Source of the DNA: Narthecium ossifragum
Lineage: Eukaryota; Streptophyta; Magnoliopsida; Dioscoreales; Nartheciaceae
DNA length: 64,000 nt
Reading direction: 5' to 3'
Assembly (NCBI GenBank): GCA_963920575.1
Contig: OY986971.1
Span: 26,897,116-26,961,115, forward strand
Shown: one piece after another, positions 34,956 through 46,219 of the stretch
Layout: every line of letters starts with the position of its first letter
How positions within the stretch are numbered: the stretch's first letter is position 1
Made by a program: the position numbers and the translations under genes
Notes under the pieces: model-generated
What the model saw: the letters and a program-made list of their open reading frames with translations, nothing else
The model's database searches: none
What the model was told of the DNA's origin: nothing

Positions 34956-36127
34956 TGTTAGAACAGAAATTCGACCGTTGATCGGGACTGTAATCAAGGT
35001 CAAAATCTATTTTCACATTCGAATATCAGGAGATTATGGTTTTTAGTTCTACTCATTCGAATGATCGAATTAGAGGTGTTGAAGTGTACCAAGAAGCTAT
35101 TTGGTTGATGATGGAGTTGATGGAAATGGAAAATGGAAAATGAAAAATAAAATGGAAAATGGAAGATGGAAGATGAAATGGTTCTATGGTAAATCTACTC
35201 CTAGGAAATTATACATCTACTCATAAGAAATTAATTATGGTAGCACTACTCCTAGGAAAATATGGTAATTCTACTCCTATGGAAGAAATTAGTGTAGCAC
35301 TACTCCTAGAAATGAAGGACTTGTTGCAGGAATTTAAAGGAAAGATAAGCTTCATTGCTGAATTTAAAAGGCTACATTGATAATAAATGTAAAAAGGCTA
35401 CATGAAGATAAAAAGCTGGTTTGCTTTGATGGTCAGGGTAGACGTTTTCCTTCTTCCTCTTGGCTATTTATAGAGTTTCTGATAACCACTTTTGAACTGT
35501 CAGAAACTGTCTTGAACTGTTTTGGAACTGCTCTAAACTGCATAACTGGACGATATCTTCAGCTATTTACGAAACTGCCATCAGGTAGAGCTTCTTGTCT
35601 TCTACTGCGATTTGGCCGATGATGACCTTGAAATTTGATGGAACTCTCAACATGAAAGTTGTAGGTCTTCGAATTATCTTTCTATCGGTCTAAAAACCAA
35701 GTCATTTTGACATCGTATGAGAAAGTTATCGTCAAAATGGTCGAACCACATCGATGTCTTATTAAAATAATCAGCCAAAATATGGCCGATAGACTTTTGG
35801 TCGATAGAGAATCTGACCGATAGAGAATCTGGTCGATAGAATTTTAGACATTTGGTCTTATTTACCAGTTTGTCACTAAACTCTTTGATCATTAATTTGA
35901 TACATCAAATGACCGAATTTGGAGATGACGTCAACAACAAAGTTGTAGATCTTTTCATCTTCTTTCCAATGGTTCAATAATCGGTCAGTTTGGACACTTG
36001 GTGTAAAAGTTATGGCCAAAATACTCTAACTGTGTCAATATTGAAGTATCTTTTGGCCGATTGGCAATATTTACAAACTTACCATTGATCTTGTTAATTG
36101 CCATGATGGCTATATTTATATCTAACA
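34956..36127 (-). repeat. 3' LTR (left) of the pol-less element
   Basis: 1172 bp, matching 41761-42923 over its whole length with scattered substitutions and a few short indels. It contains about six copies of a CTACTCCTAGGAAA-like word at 35196-35315. Confidence 0.9.
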
Positions 36128-36400
36128 TTTTGCCCCCCGATCTTTATAAAAATAGAAAATTTTTGTAAAGACCTTATTCTGTTGGCCAATTTGGGCGATT
36201 TTGTCGGCCATATGAACGATTTTGTCGGTCAATTGAGTCGTCCATAAAATATATTTTATTAGTCATTCTATCAATCATCTCTGTCGACCATCTGCTATTA
36301 TTGGTCGATCACTTTTATAAGTTCCTGGCTGATCAACCTTTGGCCGATGACCAATTCTTTATCGCTCAGCTTTGGCTGATGACCAATTTTTAATCGCTCA

Positions 36401-38858
36401 TGTGAGGACCAGCTCCTCCAACCCGGTCCGACCGCGTTAGGTCGAGGGTCTGGCCCGTTTGGCCTTGTTTCGCGATCGGGTTGATCGCGAAGACCCCAAG
36501 GGCAATTTGATAAATTGCGCCTTGACGGTTGGTTCCACACTCGCGATGTACACACACGGCCTCTGATTGTAATTTGTGTTTGATTAGATTCTCATAGGCG
36601 TTTTCGATCGGAAGATCGGAGCTCGATCGGAGAGGATCGAGACGGGCGGTTGGATCGCGACCACTGTAGCAGCCCGGCTACTGTAGCAAGGCGGTTACTG
36701 TAGCTACAGTAACACCTTTAAGAGCCCCCCTTCTCCTCTTCTTCTCTGCTGGTTTTTTCTTCTCTTACCTGGCTGCCGTGACCTTCCTCTTTCCTTCTTC
36801 ACTTCCGTTCTCTCTCCTCCGGCCACCAAATCAAGTGCTTGAGGGCTTGTAGGATTCGTGGAAGCTTGAGGAAGATATGTGGCATAGTTTGGAGCTGGAT
36901 TAGTGGCTGCTTAGCGTGGTTTCATCCAAGGAAAAGCGTATTAAGGTAGGTTTCTTATTTAAGGTTTGATTAGGAGTTGTTAGTCTTTGTGTTTGTTTGT
37001 TCTTCAGTCTAAATATGCTAGATGGTGTGTTATGGCTTGGTTGACACCTGATTGAAGTTTGGTAGGAATTGGATTTGATTTGATATGGATTTAAGAATGT
37101 TTTTGATCACTTGATTTCCGGATTTTCTGTTCTAGCAAAACAGTGGTGTTCTAGCTTGTTTTCCGGCTTCTACGTGCATGATCTGAGTTAGATTTCTAAA
37201 TGCAAGTTGTAGATCTATGCGTTAGCTTTCAGTTCCAACTGGTTTCATGATTTTTGAAGCAACGTATAATTTTTGGTGAATTAAGTGAGCTGACTGTGCT
37301 GAAACAGGGCAGCTGGTTTAAAGTGAGGATTTAAGTGGTTTTTATATATTTAATTGAGCTGATTTTTGGAGGGGATGATCTTAATGATATTTAGGCGTGA
37401 TCTGGAAAGTTTGGTTTAAATCCAATTTATTTTTGAAGGGATTTTAATTAGGTTTATCTAATCTGAGATTTAACCGAAATTATATGTTTTGATCTATTGT
37501 CATTTATCCGATCGATCCAGTTTTCGGATATGTGATTCGGAGTATGACGTTGAGTAGGCATCTCAAGTTTTACATCAATCGGACGGTTGGATTGAAAGAT
37601 ATGATTTTCTGAAGTTATCAAGATCATTTGCTTTAATATTGATAAATCTAGTTTTTCGATACTATCTTAGATATATTATTATTATATCTGTTTAAGCCCG
37701 TGCGTGGCTTGTGGTTGAACCAGGGGAGCCGCGCCTCCCTTGGAATGTGTAGAATAAATGGGCCTTATGTTCACCCTAAGCTTTCAATATAATATTATTA
37801 TATTGCTGTCATAGCTGTTGATAGTTTAGCTGGGGTTGCTTCCCGTTGTAGGCCTGAGTACCCTTTTATCTGCTTTATTCTAGACTGATGCTATGCATAC
37901 CCTTAGGCGGGCTATGTGCTACGCCTGGTCCTGTGTAATGCTTGGCATATTGGTGCATGCCTGAACTGCTGTTATGTGTATGATCATACATCTCTTGTTT
38001 GCACTAGATGCATTCTTAGGCTAGGCGTGGGCGATGGGTTGATCGCCGATCCGTGGCTCTCGGGTAGCTCGGATCTAGCCTTAGGACCGAGGCTGGGTAG
38101 TCAGGTCTAGGACTTAATCTGTTATAATAATCTGATGATTTGAGGTGACTGTCTAGTTGGCTGCAATTTATGCTTATTTGAGGTTTAGAGGTCGTGTCGG
38201 TCTCGAGCCGAGTTCTGAGGTGTAGCCGGTGTCCAGTATTCTTAAAACTCTTGAGTAGAGGAGTTGCCTACTCAGTGGTGTTTTTTCCCACCAAACAGTG
38301 TTCAGTGTCCTGTTGAGAGTTAGTAGTGTCGTTTCCTGCTACTGAGTGTGATCTGACATGTGACCAGCCCGGCTGGAAGACCATGATCGTGGGCCTCAGG
38401 GACACGCGGTGGGGTTATGGGACCCCTGTATACACCTAGGCTTTGCTCGGGGGCGACACTGTACTGTTTTCCTTCCTTGTTAGTGCCGTAGCATAGAAAC
38501 CTGCTGAGCTTATTGCTCACTCCTACCCGGGCTGCGTTTTGCAGGTGCAGACGTCAGCTCTTCTTCTGTAGATCCCAACTGGACATGCACATGGTGGCGT
38601 GTCGTCTTTGGAGGTGTTCGAGGACTTGGGGTTCATTCAATCTTGATGAATTATTTAATGTATAGTTTCCTTTTATAAGGATTTTGAGGATTTACTATTG
38701 TATCTGAATCTTGAATTATAATTGAATTTCTATATTGACCCCAGATCAATTGTTAGATTAGTTATTTTTATTTTATTATAAATGCGCCAGTGATGATTGA
38801 GTAGAGTAGGAACCCTCACGCCTCGGCCTGGATGGGTTTTCTGGGTCGGGGTGTGACA
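36401..38858. mobile_element. Solo LTR, 2458 bp, Gypsy-type family, nested
   Basis: It starts TGTGAGGACCAGC and ends GGGTCGGGGTGTGACA. An exact TSD, GCTCA, lies at 36396-36400 and 38859-38863. The same family recurs at 50430-53025 (shared blocks GGTCCGACCGCGTTAGGTCG, GATGGGTTGATCGCCGATCC, GGCTGGGTAGTCAGG, and the end). TG..CA ends, length and the end sequence resemble Tekay/Del-type Gypsy LTRs; that lineage is inference. A perfect 20-bp palindrome lies at 36694-36713. Confidence 0.93.
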
Positions 38859-38869
38859 GCTCAGCTTTG

Positions 38870-40150
38870 GCCGATGACCAATGTTTTATCGAGGTGAAGA
38901 ATGGCCGATATCGACCGATGAGTAATGCTGGGCGTTGAACAAAGCTGGGCGATGGTCTTCGTCGGTCGATAAGTAAGGTTGGTCAATGAGCAATGTTGGG
39001 AGATGGTCATCGACATGATAAATGATCGTCATCGAGCTCTGTTCTTTCCGTCCCGTTATGGGCGATGAACGATGATCCAGGGAAGATGATAAATGCTTGG
39101 GCGATGGTCGTCTACGAGCAACAAGCGATGGCTGTCGATGAAGAAAGGCTGGGCGATGAAGATGGTGAAGGTGATGGCTGATGAGCGATGGTTGTCGACG
39201 GTCGTCGATGGTGGATTGATGAGGAATGATGGAGGTGATGGCCGATATCGATTTTGCTTGTATTGGCCGATGAAGATGATGGACGATGAGCAATAGGACA
39301 TCGATGGTCGATAGAGAAAGGCTGATCGATGAGCAAATCTGGGCGATGACGAGATGCTATGTTCTCTTCTTCCGCAATGGACGATGAGGAATTGTCATCG
39401 ACCAATGATGGGCAATGAGGGATGGCCATTGACGGGTGATGGGTTGATGAGCTATCGTCGTCGAGCAATGTCGATGATGGGTGATGCTCTGTTCCCTTCC
39501 TCCGCAATGGGCGATGAGGGAAAGCCGTCGAGCAATGTCGGCCGATGAACAAGCTTGGGCGATGAGCAAGCTTGGTCGTTAATGGTTGTCGACGGGCGAT
39601 GAAGGGTGCTCTGCTTCCCTTCTTCCGCAATGGACGATGAGGAATCGTCATCGACCAATGGATGATGGGTGATGAGCGATCGATGACGGACGATGACGGT
39701 GGCCTGGTTGTTGAGCAACGATGACTGTCGATGAGGAATAATGGAGGTGATGGCCGATATCGATCAATAGGACGTCGATGAGGGAGCTGGCCGATATCGA
39801 TCAATAGGACGTCGATGAGGGAGCTGGCCGATAAGCAAGGATGGGTGATGAAGAATAGGACGTCGATATCGATCTATAGGACGTCGATGAGGGAGCTGGC
39901 CGATAAGCAAGGATGGGCGATGAAGAAAGCTTATCGATGAGCCGCGGACGATGGGTGATGATCGATGGTCATCGACGTGATGAGTGATCGTCGTCGAGGT
40001 TTGTTTTTCCCAACGGTGATGGGTTCATCTCAACTGTGGGATCCTTCAGGCGGCTCTGTTCTCCTCCCCCAACGGCGATAGATTGCCATCATCGATGGAA
40101 TCCTTGAGGCCGATGTTGGGTTGGTGTGGCGATGTGCTCTATTTTCTCTA
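38870..40150. repeat. Degenerate GATGAGCAA / GGGCGATGA repeat field
   Basis: The + strand is filled with variants of GGGCGATGA, GATGAGCAA, CGTCGATGAGG and GCCGATATCGATC at roughly 10-40 bp intervals. Larger duplications sit within, for example GGCCGATATCGATCAATAGG at about 39751 and 39789. The field starts left of the nested solo LTR (from about 36330). All long frames here are shadows of this repeat. Confidence 0.8.
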
Positions 40151-41024
40151 ATCGTCGTTGTAGACGGCCAGGAAGATGGACAGGATGAGAGAGCAGGGGC
40201 GGCGAGGCGAAGTGCGGCGAGAGACGACGGTCTGTGAGAGTCGCTTGGGAGGTGATCTAGGTCCTTTTCTTCGTCTTTCGGCCGGCGTGAGGTACTTGAT
40301 AAAGGATGAACATGCGGCGGCTAGTCTCCCCTGTTTGGCTCTGTTTTCCCGTCTTCCGCGATGGGCGACACGAGATGATCAAGGGACGATGGACGACGAT
40401 GGTCGATGCTCTGTTCTCCTCCCCCAACGGCGATAGATTGCTGTCCTCCTATCCAATGGGATCCTTCCGCCGGGGTTGGGTTGGCACGGTGATGAACGCC
40501 CTGTTTTCCTTCCCAACGGCGATAGCGACTGCGAGCAAGGTTCTGGCTTGCTTAAAGGAGGCCGCGACCTGAGGAGGAGTTAGGCTAGGGGCGTCGAGGG
40601 GATGTTGGGAACGTGGAAGGCATACTAGTTTGTCCATCATTCTTCCGATGGCTCTCCCGTCCGCCGGAGTTGGTGGCGAGGATGTTGCGACGGCGATTTC
40701 TTTGGTAAACTGGATCTTGTTGTTGCCATCGTGGACCCACCCGCCGGAGTTGATGATGGTGAGGTAAAGGTTGCAGAGGATGATGGGTTCCGCAAAGACA
40801 TTGGTGGAGAGATCGTCGAGGACTCCTACGATGGCATGGGGCGTGGAGGATTCCGGCAACATCATGGGCGTGAAAGACTACTCCGAGGGTGTCGTCGGCG
40901 TGGTGGATAATGGTGGAGAGCCAGTGAACAAAAAAGGTGACGTCGATGGCATGGAAGAGAGTGGAGTACATGCGAAGCATGGGTGTTTCTATCGCCCACT
41001 TTTTTTTTTAACTTTTCTCCGTGT
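40151..41024. other. Interior of the pol-less element, gene-like GC-rich stretch without called gene
   Basis: This part lacks the dense GATGAGCAA repeats. Several overlapping open frames exist on both strands, but none has recognisable motifs. One on the minus strand (40449-40865) is the longest. It could be captured host sequence. Confidence 0.3.
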
Positions 41025-41609
41025 TTATCGACCAACATACTTCTCGATCAAAAAATTTTCCAGGCTCTTTCCTCTGTCATAATTGAGCCTCCTGAATATA
41101 CTAGGACGTTTTAATTCTTTTGAATCATCCATCTTCAACTCATGACGTGAAACCATTTGACTTTCTTGTTTTTGGCAAGGCTCCAACATGCTTTCCAGCC
41201 AAATTCCAACATATTTGTCCATAAAATCGTCCATCATATGATCTGGACGTTTTTTATCTTTCAGATGCTTCATCTTCAAGTTGACCATCTCTATCTTGAT
41301 ATCACATTCTTCATGACCTTGTTCTTTTTTATGATCGATCACCATATCACTGCTTGGACAATTTTGTCCAAGTATACTGAACATTTCCAGCTTATCACCA
41401 GATGAATCTTTTTCATCGACCAATGCCATAATATTTTTTGGCCCATTTGTCTCCAACAGATTGTTCCTTATTAAACAAGGACCACTTGGATTTTGCTTTT
41501 TTGTAGATGAAGAGTTCCTTACCAGTAGAGTGAAACCATCGTGATTTTGCATGAAAGATGGCATATTAATCTTGGTCTTCTCGCTGCTGGAACTTTCATG
41601 TGAGGACAT
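41025..41609 (-). CDS. Unrecognised 194-aa ORF of the pol-less LTR element
   Basis: The frame begins MSSHESSSSEKTKINMPSFM about 130 bp inside the primer-binding site of the right LTR, the position where gag starts in LTR elements. It is hydrophilic and rich in Lys, Asp, Glu and Met (KMKHLKDKKRPDHMMDDFMD, ELKMDDSKELKRPSIFRR) with no zinc knuckle or protease motif. Position suggests a degenerate or novel gag-like protein; sequence alone does not show a function. The frame is uninterrupted for 194 codons in an AT-rich context, which is more than chance usually gives. Confidence 0.45.
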   Translation of the reverse strand: MSSHESSSSEKTKINMPSFMQNHDGFTLLVRNSSSTKKQNPSGPCLIRNNLLETNGPKNIMALVDEKDSSGDKLEMFSILGQNCPSSDMVIDHKKEQGHEECDIKIEMVNLKMKHLKDKKRPDHMMDDFMDKYVGIWLESMLEPCQKQESQMVSRHELKMDDSKELKRPSIFRRLNYDRGKSLENFLIEKYVGR

Positions 41610-41736
41610 ACTTCATCTAAGGAAAATTTCTTGGAAAACAACATCTGCATGGACACTTCCCTCAGCTCTCAAAATAACAACTCTGGAAATGCTATCTCTC
41701 ATTTTGTCCCTTCTTCCTTGTATAGCTTCAACACAC

Positions 41737-41760
41737 TGTCCCACCGGGCGTGCCAAAAAA
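41737..41760 (-). promoter_or_regulatory. Primer-binding-site candidate of the pol-less LTR element
   Basis: Immediately inside the right LTR, on the minus strand, the sequence reads TTTTTTGGCACGCCCGGTGG. TGG is the complement of the tRNA CCA end. The tRNA was not identified. Confidence 0.6.
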
Positions 41761-42923
41761 TGTTAGAACAGAAATTTTGATTGTTGACCGGGACCCGGGA
41801 CTGTAATCAAGGTCAAAATCTATTTTCACATTCGAATATCAGGAGATTGTGGTTTTTAGTTCTACTCCTTCGAATGATCGAATCAGAGGTGTTGAAGTGT
41901 ACAAAGAAGCTATTTGGTTGATGATGGAGTTGATGGAAATGGAAAATGGAAAATAAAATGAAAAATGGAAGATAGAAGATGAAATGATTTTATGGTAAAT
42001 CTACTCCTAGGAAATTATAGATCTACTCCTAGGAAATTAATTATGGTAGCACTACTCCTAGGAAAATATGATAATTCTACTCCTATGGAAGAAATTAGTG
42101 TAGCCCTACTCCTAGAAATGAAGGACTTGTTGCAGGAATTTAAAGGAAAGATAAGCTTCATTGCTGAATTTAAAAGGCTACATTGATAATAAATGTAAAA
42201 AGGCTAAATAAAGATAAAAAGCTGGTTTGCTTTGATGGCCGGGGCAGACGTTTTCCTTCTTCCTCTTGGCTATTTATAGAGTTTCTGGCAACCACTTTTG
42301 AACTGTCTTGAACTGTTTTGGAACTGCTCTGAACTGCATAACTGGACGATATCTTCAGCTATTTACGAAACTGCCATCAGGTAGAGCTTCTTGTCTTCTA
42401 CTGCGATTTGGCCGATGATGACCTTGAAATTTGATGGAACTCTGAACATGAAAGTTGTAGGTCTTCAAATTATCTTTCTATCGGTCTAAAAACCAAGTCA
42501 TTTGAACATCGTATGAAAAAGTTATCATCAAAATGGTCAAACCACATCGATGTCTTATTAAAAGAATCAGCCAAAATATGGCCGATAGACTTTTGGTCGA
42601 TAGAGAATCTGACCGATAGAGAATCTGGTCGATAGACTTTTGGACATTTGGTCTTATTTACCAGTTTGCCACTAAACCCTTTGACCATTAATTTGATACA
42701 TCAAATGACCGAATTTGGAGATGACGTCAACAGCAAAGTTGTAGATCTTTTTGCCCTCTTTCCAATGGTTCAATAATCGATCAGTTTGGACACTTGATGT
42801 AAAAGTTATGGCCAAAATACTCTAACTGTGTCAATATTGAAGTATCTTTTGGCCGATTGGCAATATTTACGAAATTGTCATTGATCTTGTTAATCGTCCA
42901 GATGGCTATATTTATATCTAACA
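41761..42923 (-). repeat. 5' LTR (right) of the pol-less element
   Basis: 1163 bp partner of 34956-36127. The two keep the same order of words, including the CTACTCCTAGGAAA-like cluster near 42000-42115. Confidence 0.9.
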
Positions 42924-43085
42924 GCAACCATGACTTTCTCATGGCTTCTCTTGCTGGTGCAGCCAGATTCTCATGTATTACCTCCAATTGCTTGCTTTAG
43001 CTTTAAGCATTTATTTCCATAGCATGTTTTGCCCGCCAAGTATTGCTCACAACCCACTAATGTAATATAGCCAATGTTACATGTT

Positions 43086-44666
43086 TTTTTTTTATTAGTT
43101 CAGCCCGAAGACTAGTATTACATCACCCTAACACATGATCCAAAGCATCATGTTTATCCTCATGAGACCACCACAATGGGGCTCGGAGACGACGACACCA
43201 TTTTGCAACAGAATCTGCCAAACAATTGGTAGACCTCGGAATATAAAGAAACACCATAGAGTAAAGCACAAAACCTCCGACCAAATTGATCTTGCCACCA
43301 TATCCAACTCCTTCGGCCAAATCCTGAATCCCTTGAGTATATCTACAACCGCTTTCGAATCCGATTCAATGATTAGGATTTTTGCACTAGCGGACTTGAC
43401 GCACTTCAGTGCTGCTTCAATAGCCAACATCTCCACCTCTAGCACCGATCTAGAAACTATAGGAGTGCCCACGACCCAAGTTAGATTGTCATCAGCATCC
43501 CCACATACCGCCTCCCCCAATAAGAGGTCAAATGAAGCATCCACCTGTACAACCGTGCCCTCTGGCCTAGCAACACGATCTGGTTTCTTATTCTTCTTGT
43601 AGAATTCTGTCGAGAGGCGACAAATCCTCCGAGCCAAGACATCTGCATCATCTCCTGCACCCTCAAAAACATGCATGTTTCTGTCCTTCCAAAGAACCCA
43701 AAGGCCATACCCAATCTGTATCATCAAGTTACATATCTCCGCTCGAGTAGAGGAAGTCCCCAGGATTTGAAGAAGCTCATCATGCCCACCAGCCAGACAA
43801 TCAAGATTGTTACCTTCCGCCAACAGCCCAAACACTCTCCTCACTGTCGGGCACTCAAATAAGGCATGGACAATTGTTTCTGGCCCCATATTGCAGCGAG
43901 GGCAATCCCTATCTGCCACCCCGCAATACCTCCACAGATAATCCCTCATCGGGAGCTTGCCATGATATAGTCGCCAAAGGAAATGACGAACCCTTGGGCC
44001 AACTGGCAAACGCCAAAGTAGACTCCAACTCTCGTCTACCAGATTTCAACCTTCTGACGACGAGAAACTTGTATGCTGATGCAGTAGTTAAAGAGCCCAC
44101 ATCACCATAAGCCCAGCGAACACGATCCCTGGCACCAACCTGAGTTTGCATCACACTCCCAACCATGCTAGGATGACAAAATCTCAAGAGTTTCACCCAA
44201 TCCCAACAACGACTAACAAGGAAATCACCAACTATAAGTTTATCCAAGCCATTGGCATCAAACAGTATCGGTCTCCTACTAACTGCCTCCCCATCAAGCC
44301 ATACATCATGAACAAAGCTGAGCTTACTCCCCTCACTCGGCATACACATCAGACCTCCCCTCACTTCATCCGCAGCCTCACATAAGGACTTCCAATGTGT
44401 AGAGCCCGACCTTGGTCTAAAATCTCTAGAAGAAGGAAAGAATCCCTTCCAATGATATTTGGAAGCTACTAGGAGCTTCCATATATTTTCCCGAGGCTCA
44501 ATAAATGAAGCCATTCTCCTCATCCTAAGTGCCACCTGCCAGTCCCTGAAATTCCTCACCCCCAATCCACCAACCTCACAAGGTAAACACACCCTCCTCC
44601 AAGCAACCATGCTAATGCCCGATTTGCGACCTTGCCACAGAAATTCCCAGCAAATTCTCTCCATGT
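43086..44666 (-). mobile_element. 5'-truncated LINE with exact 18-bp TSD
   Basis: TAGCCAATGTTACATGTT occurs at 43068-43085 and again at 44667-44684 with no mismatch. The insert ends, on the minus strand, in an A-run directly at the left TSD. It encodes the C-terminal half of a plant L1-type ORF2. The 5' part (endonuclease and most of the reverse transcriptase) is missing, as in incomplete target-primed reverse transcription. Confidence 0.95.
43128..44666 (-). pseudogene. LINE ORF2 C-terminal half: RT thumb, zf-RVT and RNase H
   Basis: The first segment (44673 to about 43970) reads ICWEFLWQGRKSGISMVAWR, LGVRNFRDWQVALRMRRMAS, the region after the reverse-transcriptase core. A frameshift near 44000 leads to the zf-RVT block RVRHFLWRLYHGKLPMRDYL with CPRCNMG and HALFECP. 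The RNase H domain follows (VVQVDASFDLLLGEAVCG, ESDSKAVVDIL) to RSTNCLADSVAKW and a stop at about 43128. The frameshift and 5' truncation make it non-functional. Confidence 0.92.
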
Positions 44667-44684
44667 TAGCCAATGTTACATGTT

Positions 44685-46072
44685 AGCAGACCGCTTTAAC
44701 CTACAATTGTCACATAGCCAATAACAAATGCTAGCAGACTTCTTTTCCTCCTTAAATAGAATAATTACATGAAAGCAAGGAAAGAAACAGAAACATGGCT
44801 TAAAAGCTGAGGAGATGGCTTAAGAGCTTTTACTCCCACTACAAGGACATGAGAATGAATCAACATTCTCAACAGCATGTTCATTCTCACGCTCTTCAGA
44901 AAAGCCATGATAGATGGAGGGGTCAGTGAAGATAGCTGAATCCAAAGAATAAGTTCCATTTCCTAGTTTGATTCTGCAACTCGACTCATTGAAACAAAAG
45001 GAAAGTAAACCTACAAAAAGAACCAAGTAGAGGACAGCCAGGCAGACAAATACAAATGCTAATTTACCAGGAGTAAATGCTTGTTACAGGTAAAAGAAAG
45101 GTTTGAAAATAAGACAAGACTAAGATATTTCACCCCTCATAACAAAGCTTCTGACCGGATAAGCTCAATTCACCGCCTTAGCCATGCCAGTTTTCTGGTG
45201 TAGTCTTTGCCATTTTTCCACCCACCACACTAAAGTCCACCACATAAAGAATGGTGCATGCTGTTTGAGGAACGACTATCCATTGTTCTACCAAACATGA
45301 TACAAGCCGCCGTGTCTACAAATATTAAGTTGACACAAGATACGAGACATGTTGCAAGCCAAGCCTCCATCTTGCTCAGAGACCCCAACAATGGTAGCTT
45401 CCATTTGATATAGATAAGATGCAAAGAAAATGTCATACATACTTGTGCTAAATATCCTACACTCAATTGACCCACCTTCAACTAAATGTATTCTAAAAAT
45501 TGTCTAGCGCCTTACATAGTTGAGAGTAGGAATTTAAAACCTGCTTTAGGGTGACCTTTAACAGGACATTTCAAGAGACATTCTTTCTGAAACACGAAAC
45601 TCGATGTTTCCACCTATATTCATGATCCAAGGTTAAAGATTGAAAAAATGTCTCCTTTTAATGGGCAATTCCTGGGAAATTTTAAGGAATGAAGTGCAAA
45701 CTGCAAAGTACTGGAGTCTTACCTACTTCAGATTATTGGTTTCCAGTAAGACATTTTCCATTTTAAGATAGAGCTTTCATGCTTCTCATGCAATCACTCT
45801 CAATTCTCCTTGATGAAATGCATGATGTATGTTAGGGACAACAATGGTTAATACTAGTAACTACATATTATCAAATGAAGGTAAAACCAAGAAAAAGAAA
45901 AAGAAAAAGGAATCTTTCTTATCACTCAGAAGAACTTCTTTATGTAAAGTTAGAATGATAGGGCAAGCATTTGGGAAAATCAGATTGTCAACACAATTGC
46001 AGTAAAATTTTGAAAAAAAAGGTGCAAACAACAGAACTTGAATAAACTTTTCACGAACAAACACATACCTAC
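44685..46072 (-). other. Non-coding or decayed sequence with a possible terminal exon at 44820-45035
   Basis: On the minus strand, after a TTTTTGTAG acceptor near 45026, a frame of about 66 codons reads LGNGTYSLDSAIFTDPSIYH and ends VDSFSCPCSGSKSS with a stop at 44820. It may be the last exon of a gene but has no recognised motif. The rest (45040-46072) shows no coding signal. Confidence 0.3.
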
Positions 46073-46219
46073 CTGTAGACAAATTTTGCAACAGCATTTT
46101 CCTTCAAATTCATCTCGTCTTTCATCAGAGATTATGTGACATGGAAGGTTCTTCAAATATTCTCCTGATAACCCTTTTGATGCAAAGCCCCGAGTATATA
46201 TCATATGTCTCATCATGAC
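46073..46219 (-). pseudogene. Exon with the first half of a RING finger (NEP1-interacting-protein-like)
   Basis: A 147-nt minus-strand block with acceptor GCAG (46223-46220) and donor GTAGGT (from 46072) encodes 49 residues, including SKGLSGEYLKNLPCHIISDE and CCCKICLQ. KGLSG..L..LP....SDE followed by CxxC-LQ is how RING-H2 proteins of the NIP1/NIP2 type run, and their genes often have an intron just after CLQ. The expected next exon with C-x-H-x2-H and the final CxxC was not found down to 44685, so the gene looks truncated or scattered by insertions. The family call rests on a short match. Confidence 0.4.

Larger units (their letters stand above)
34956..42923 (-). mobile_element. LTR retrotransposon lacking recognisable pol (non-autonomous)
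   Basis: Two similar LTRs (34956-36127 and 41761-42923) both begin TGTTAGAACAG and end ATCTAACA. The flanks GCAAT (34951-34955) and GCAAC (42924-42928) match at 4 of 5 bases. Reading on the minus strand, TGGCACGCCCGGTGGGAC follows the right-hand LTR (primer-binding-site position) and GATCGGGGGGCAAAA precedes the left-hand LTR (polypurine tract). Without the nested solo LTR the interior is about 3.2 kb. It holds one 194-aa ORF and a repeat field but no protease, reverse transcriptase or integrase motif. This is the structure of LARD or TR-GAG type elements; the autonomous partner is unknown. Confidence 0.88.

Noticed and set aside
38886..39804. Minus-strand frames up to 230 codons rich in Ser, His, Arg and Pro
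   Set aside because: Shadows of the degenerate GATGAGCAA repeat field; no domain and several frames open at once.
40449..40865. 138-codon minus-strand frame in the pol-less element
   Set aside because: No recognisable motif; overlapping frames of similar length on both strands; kept only as a possible captured segment.
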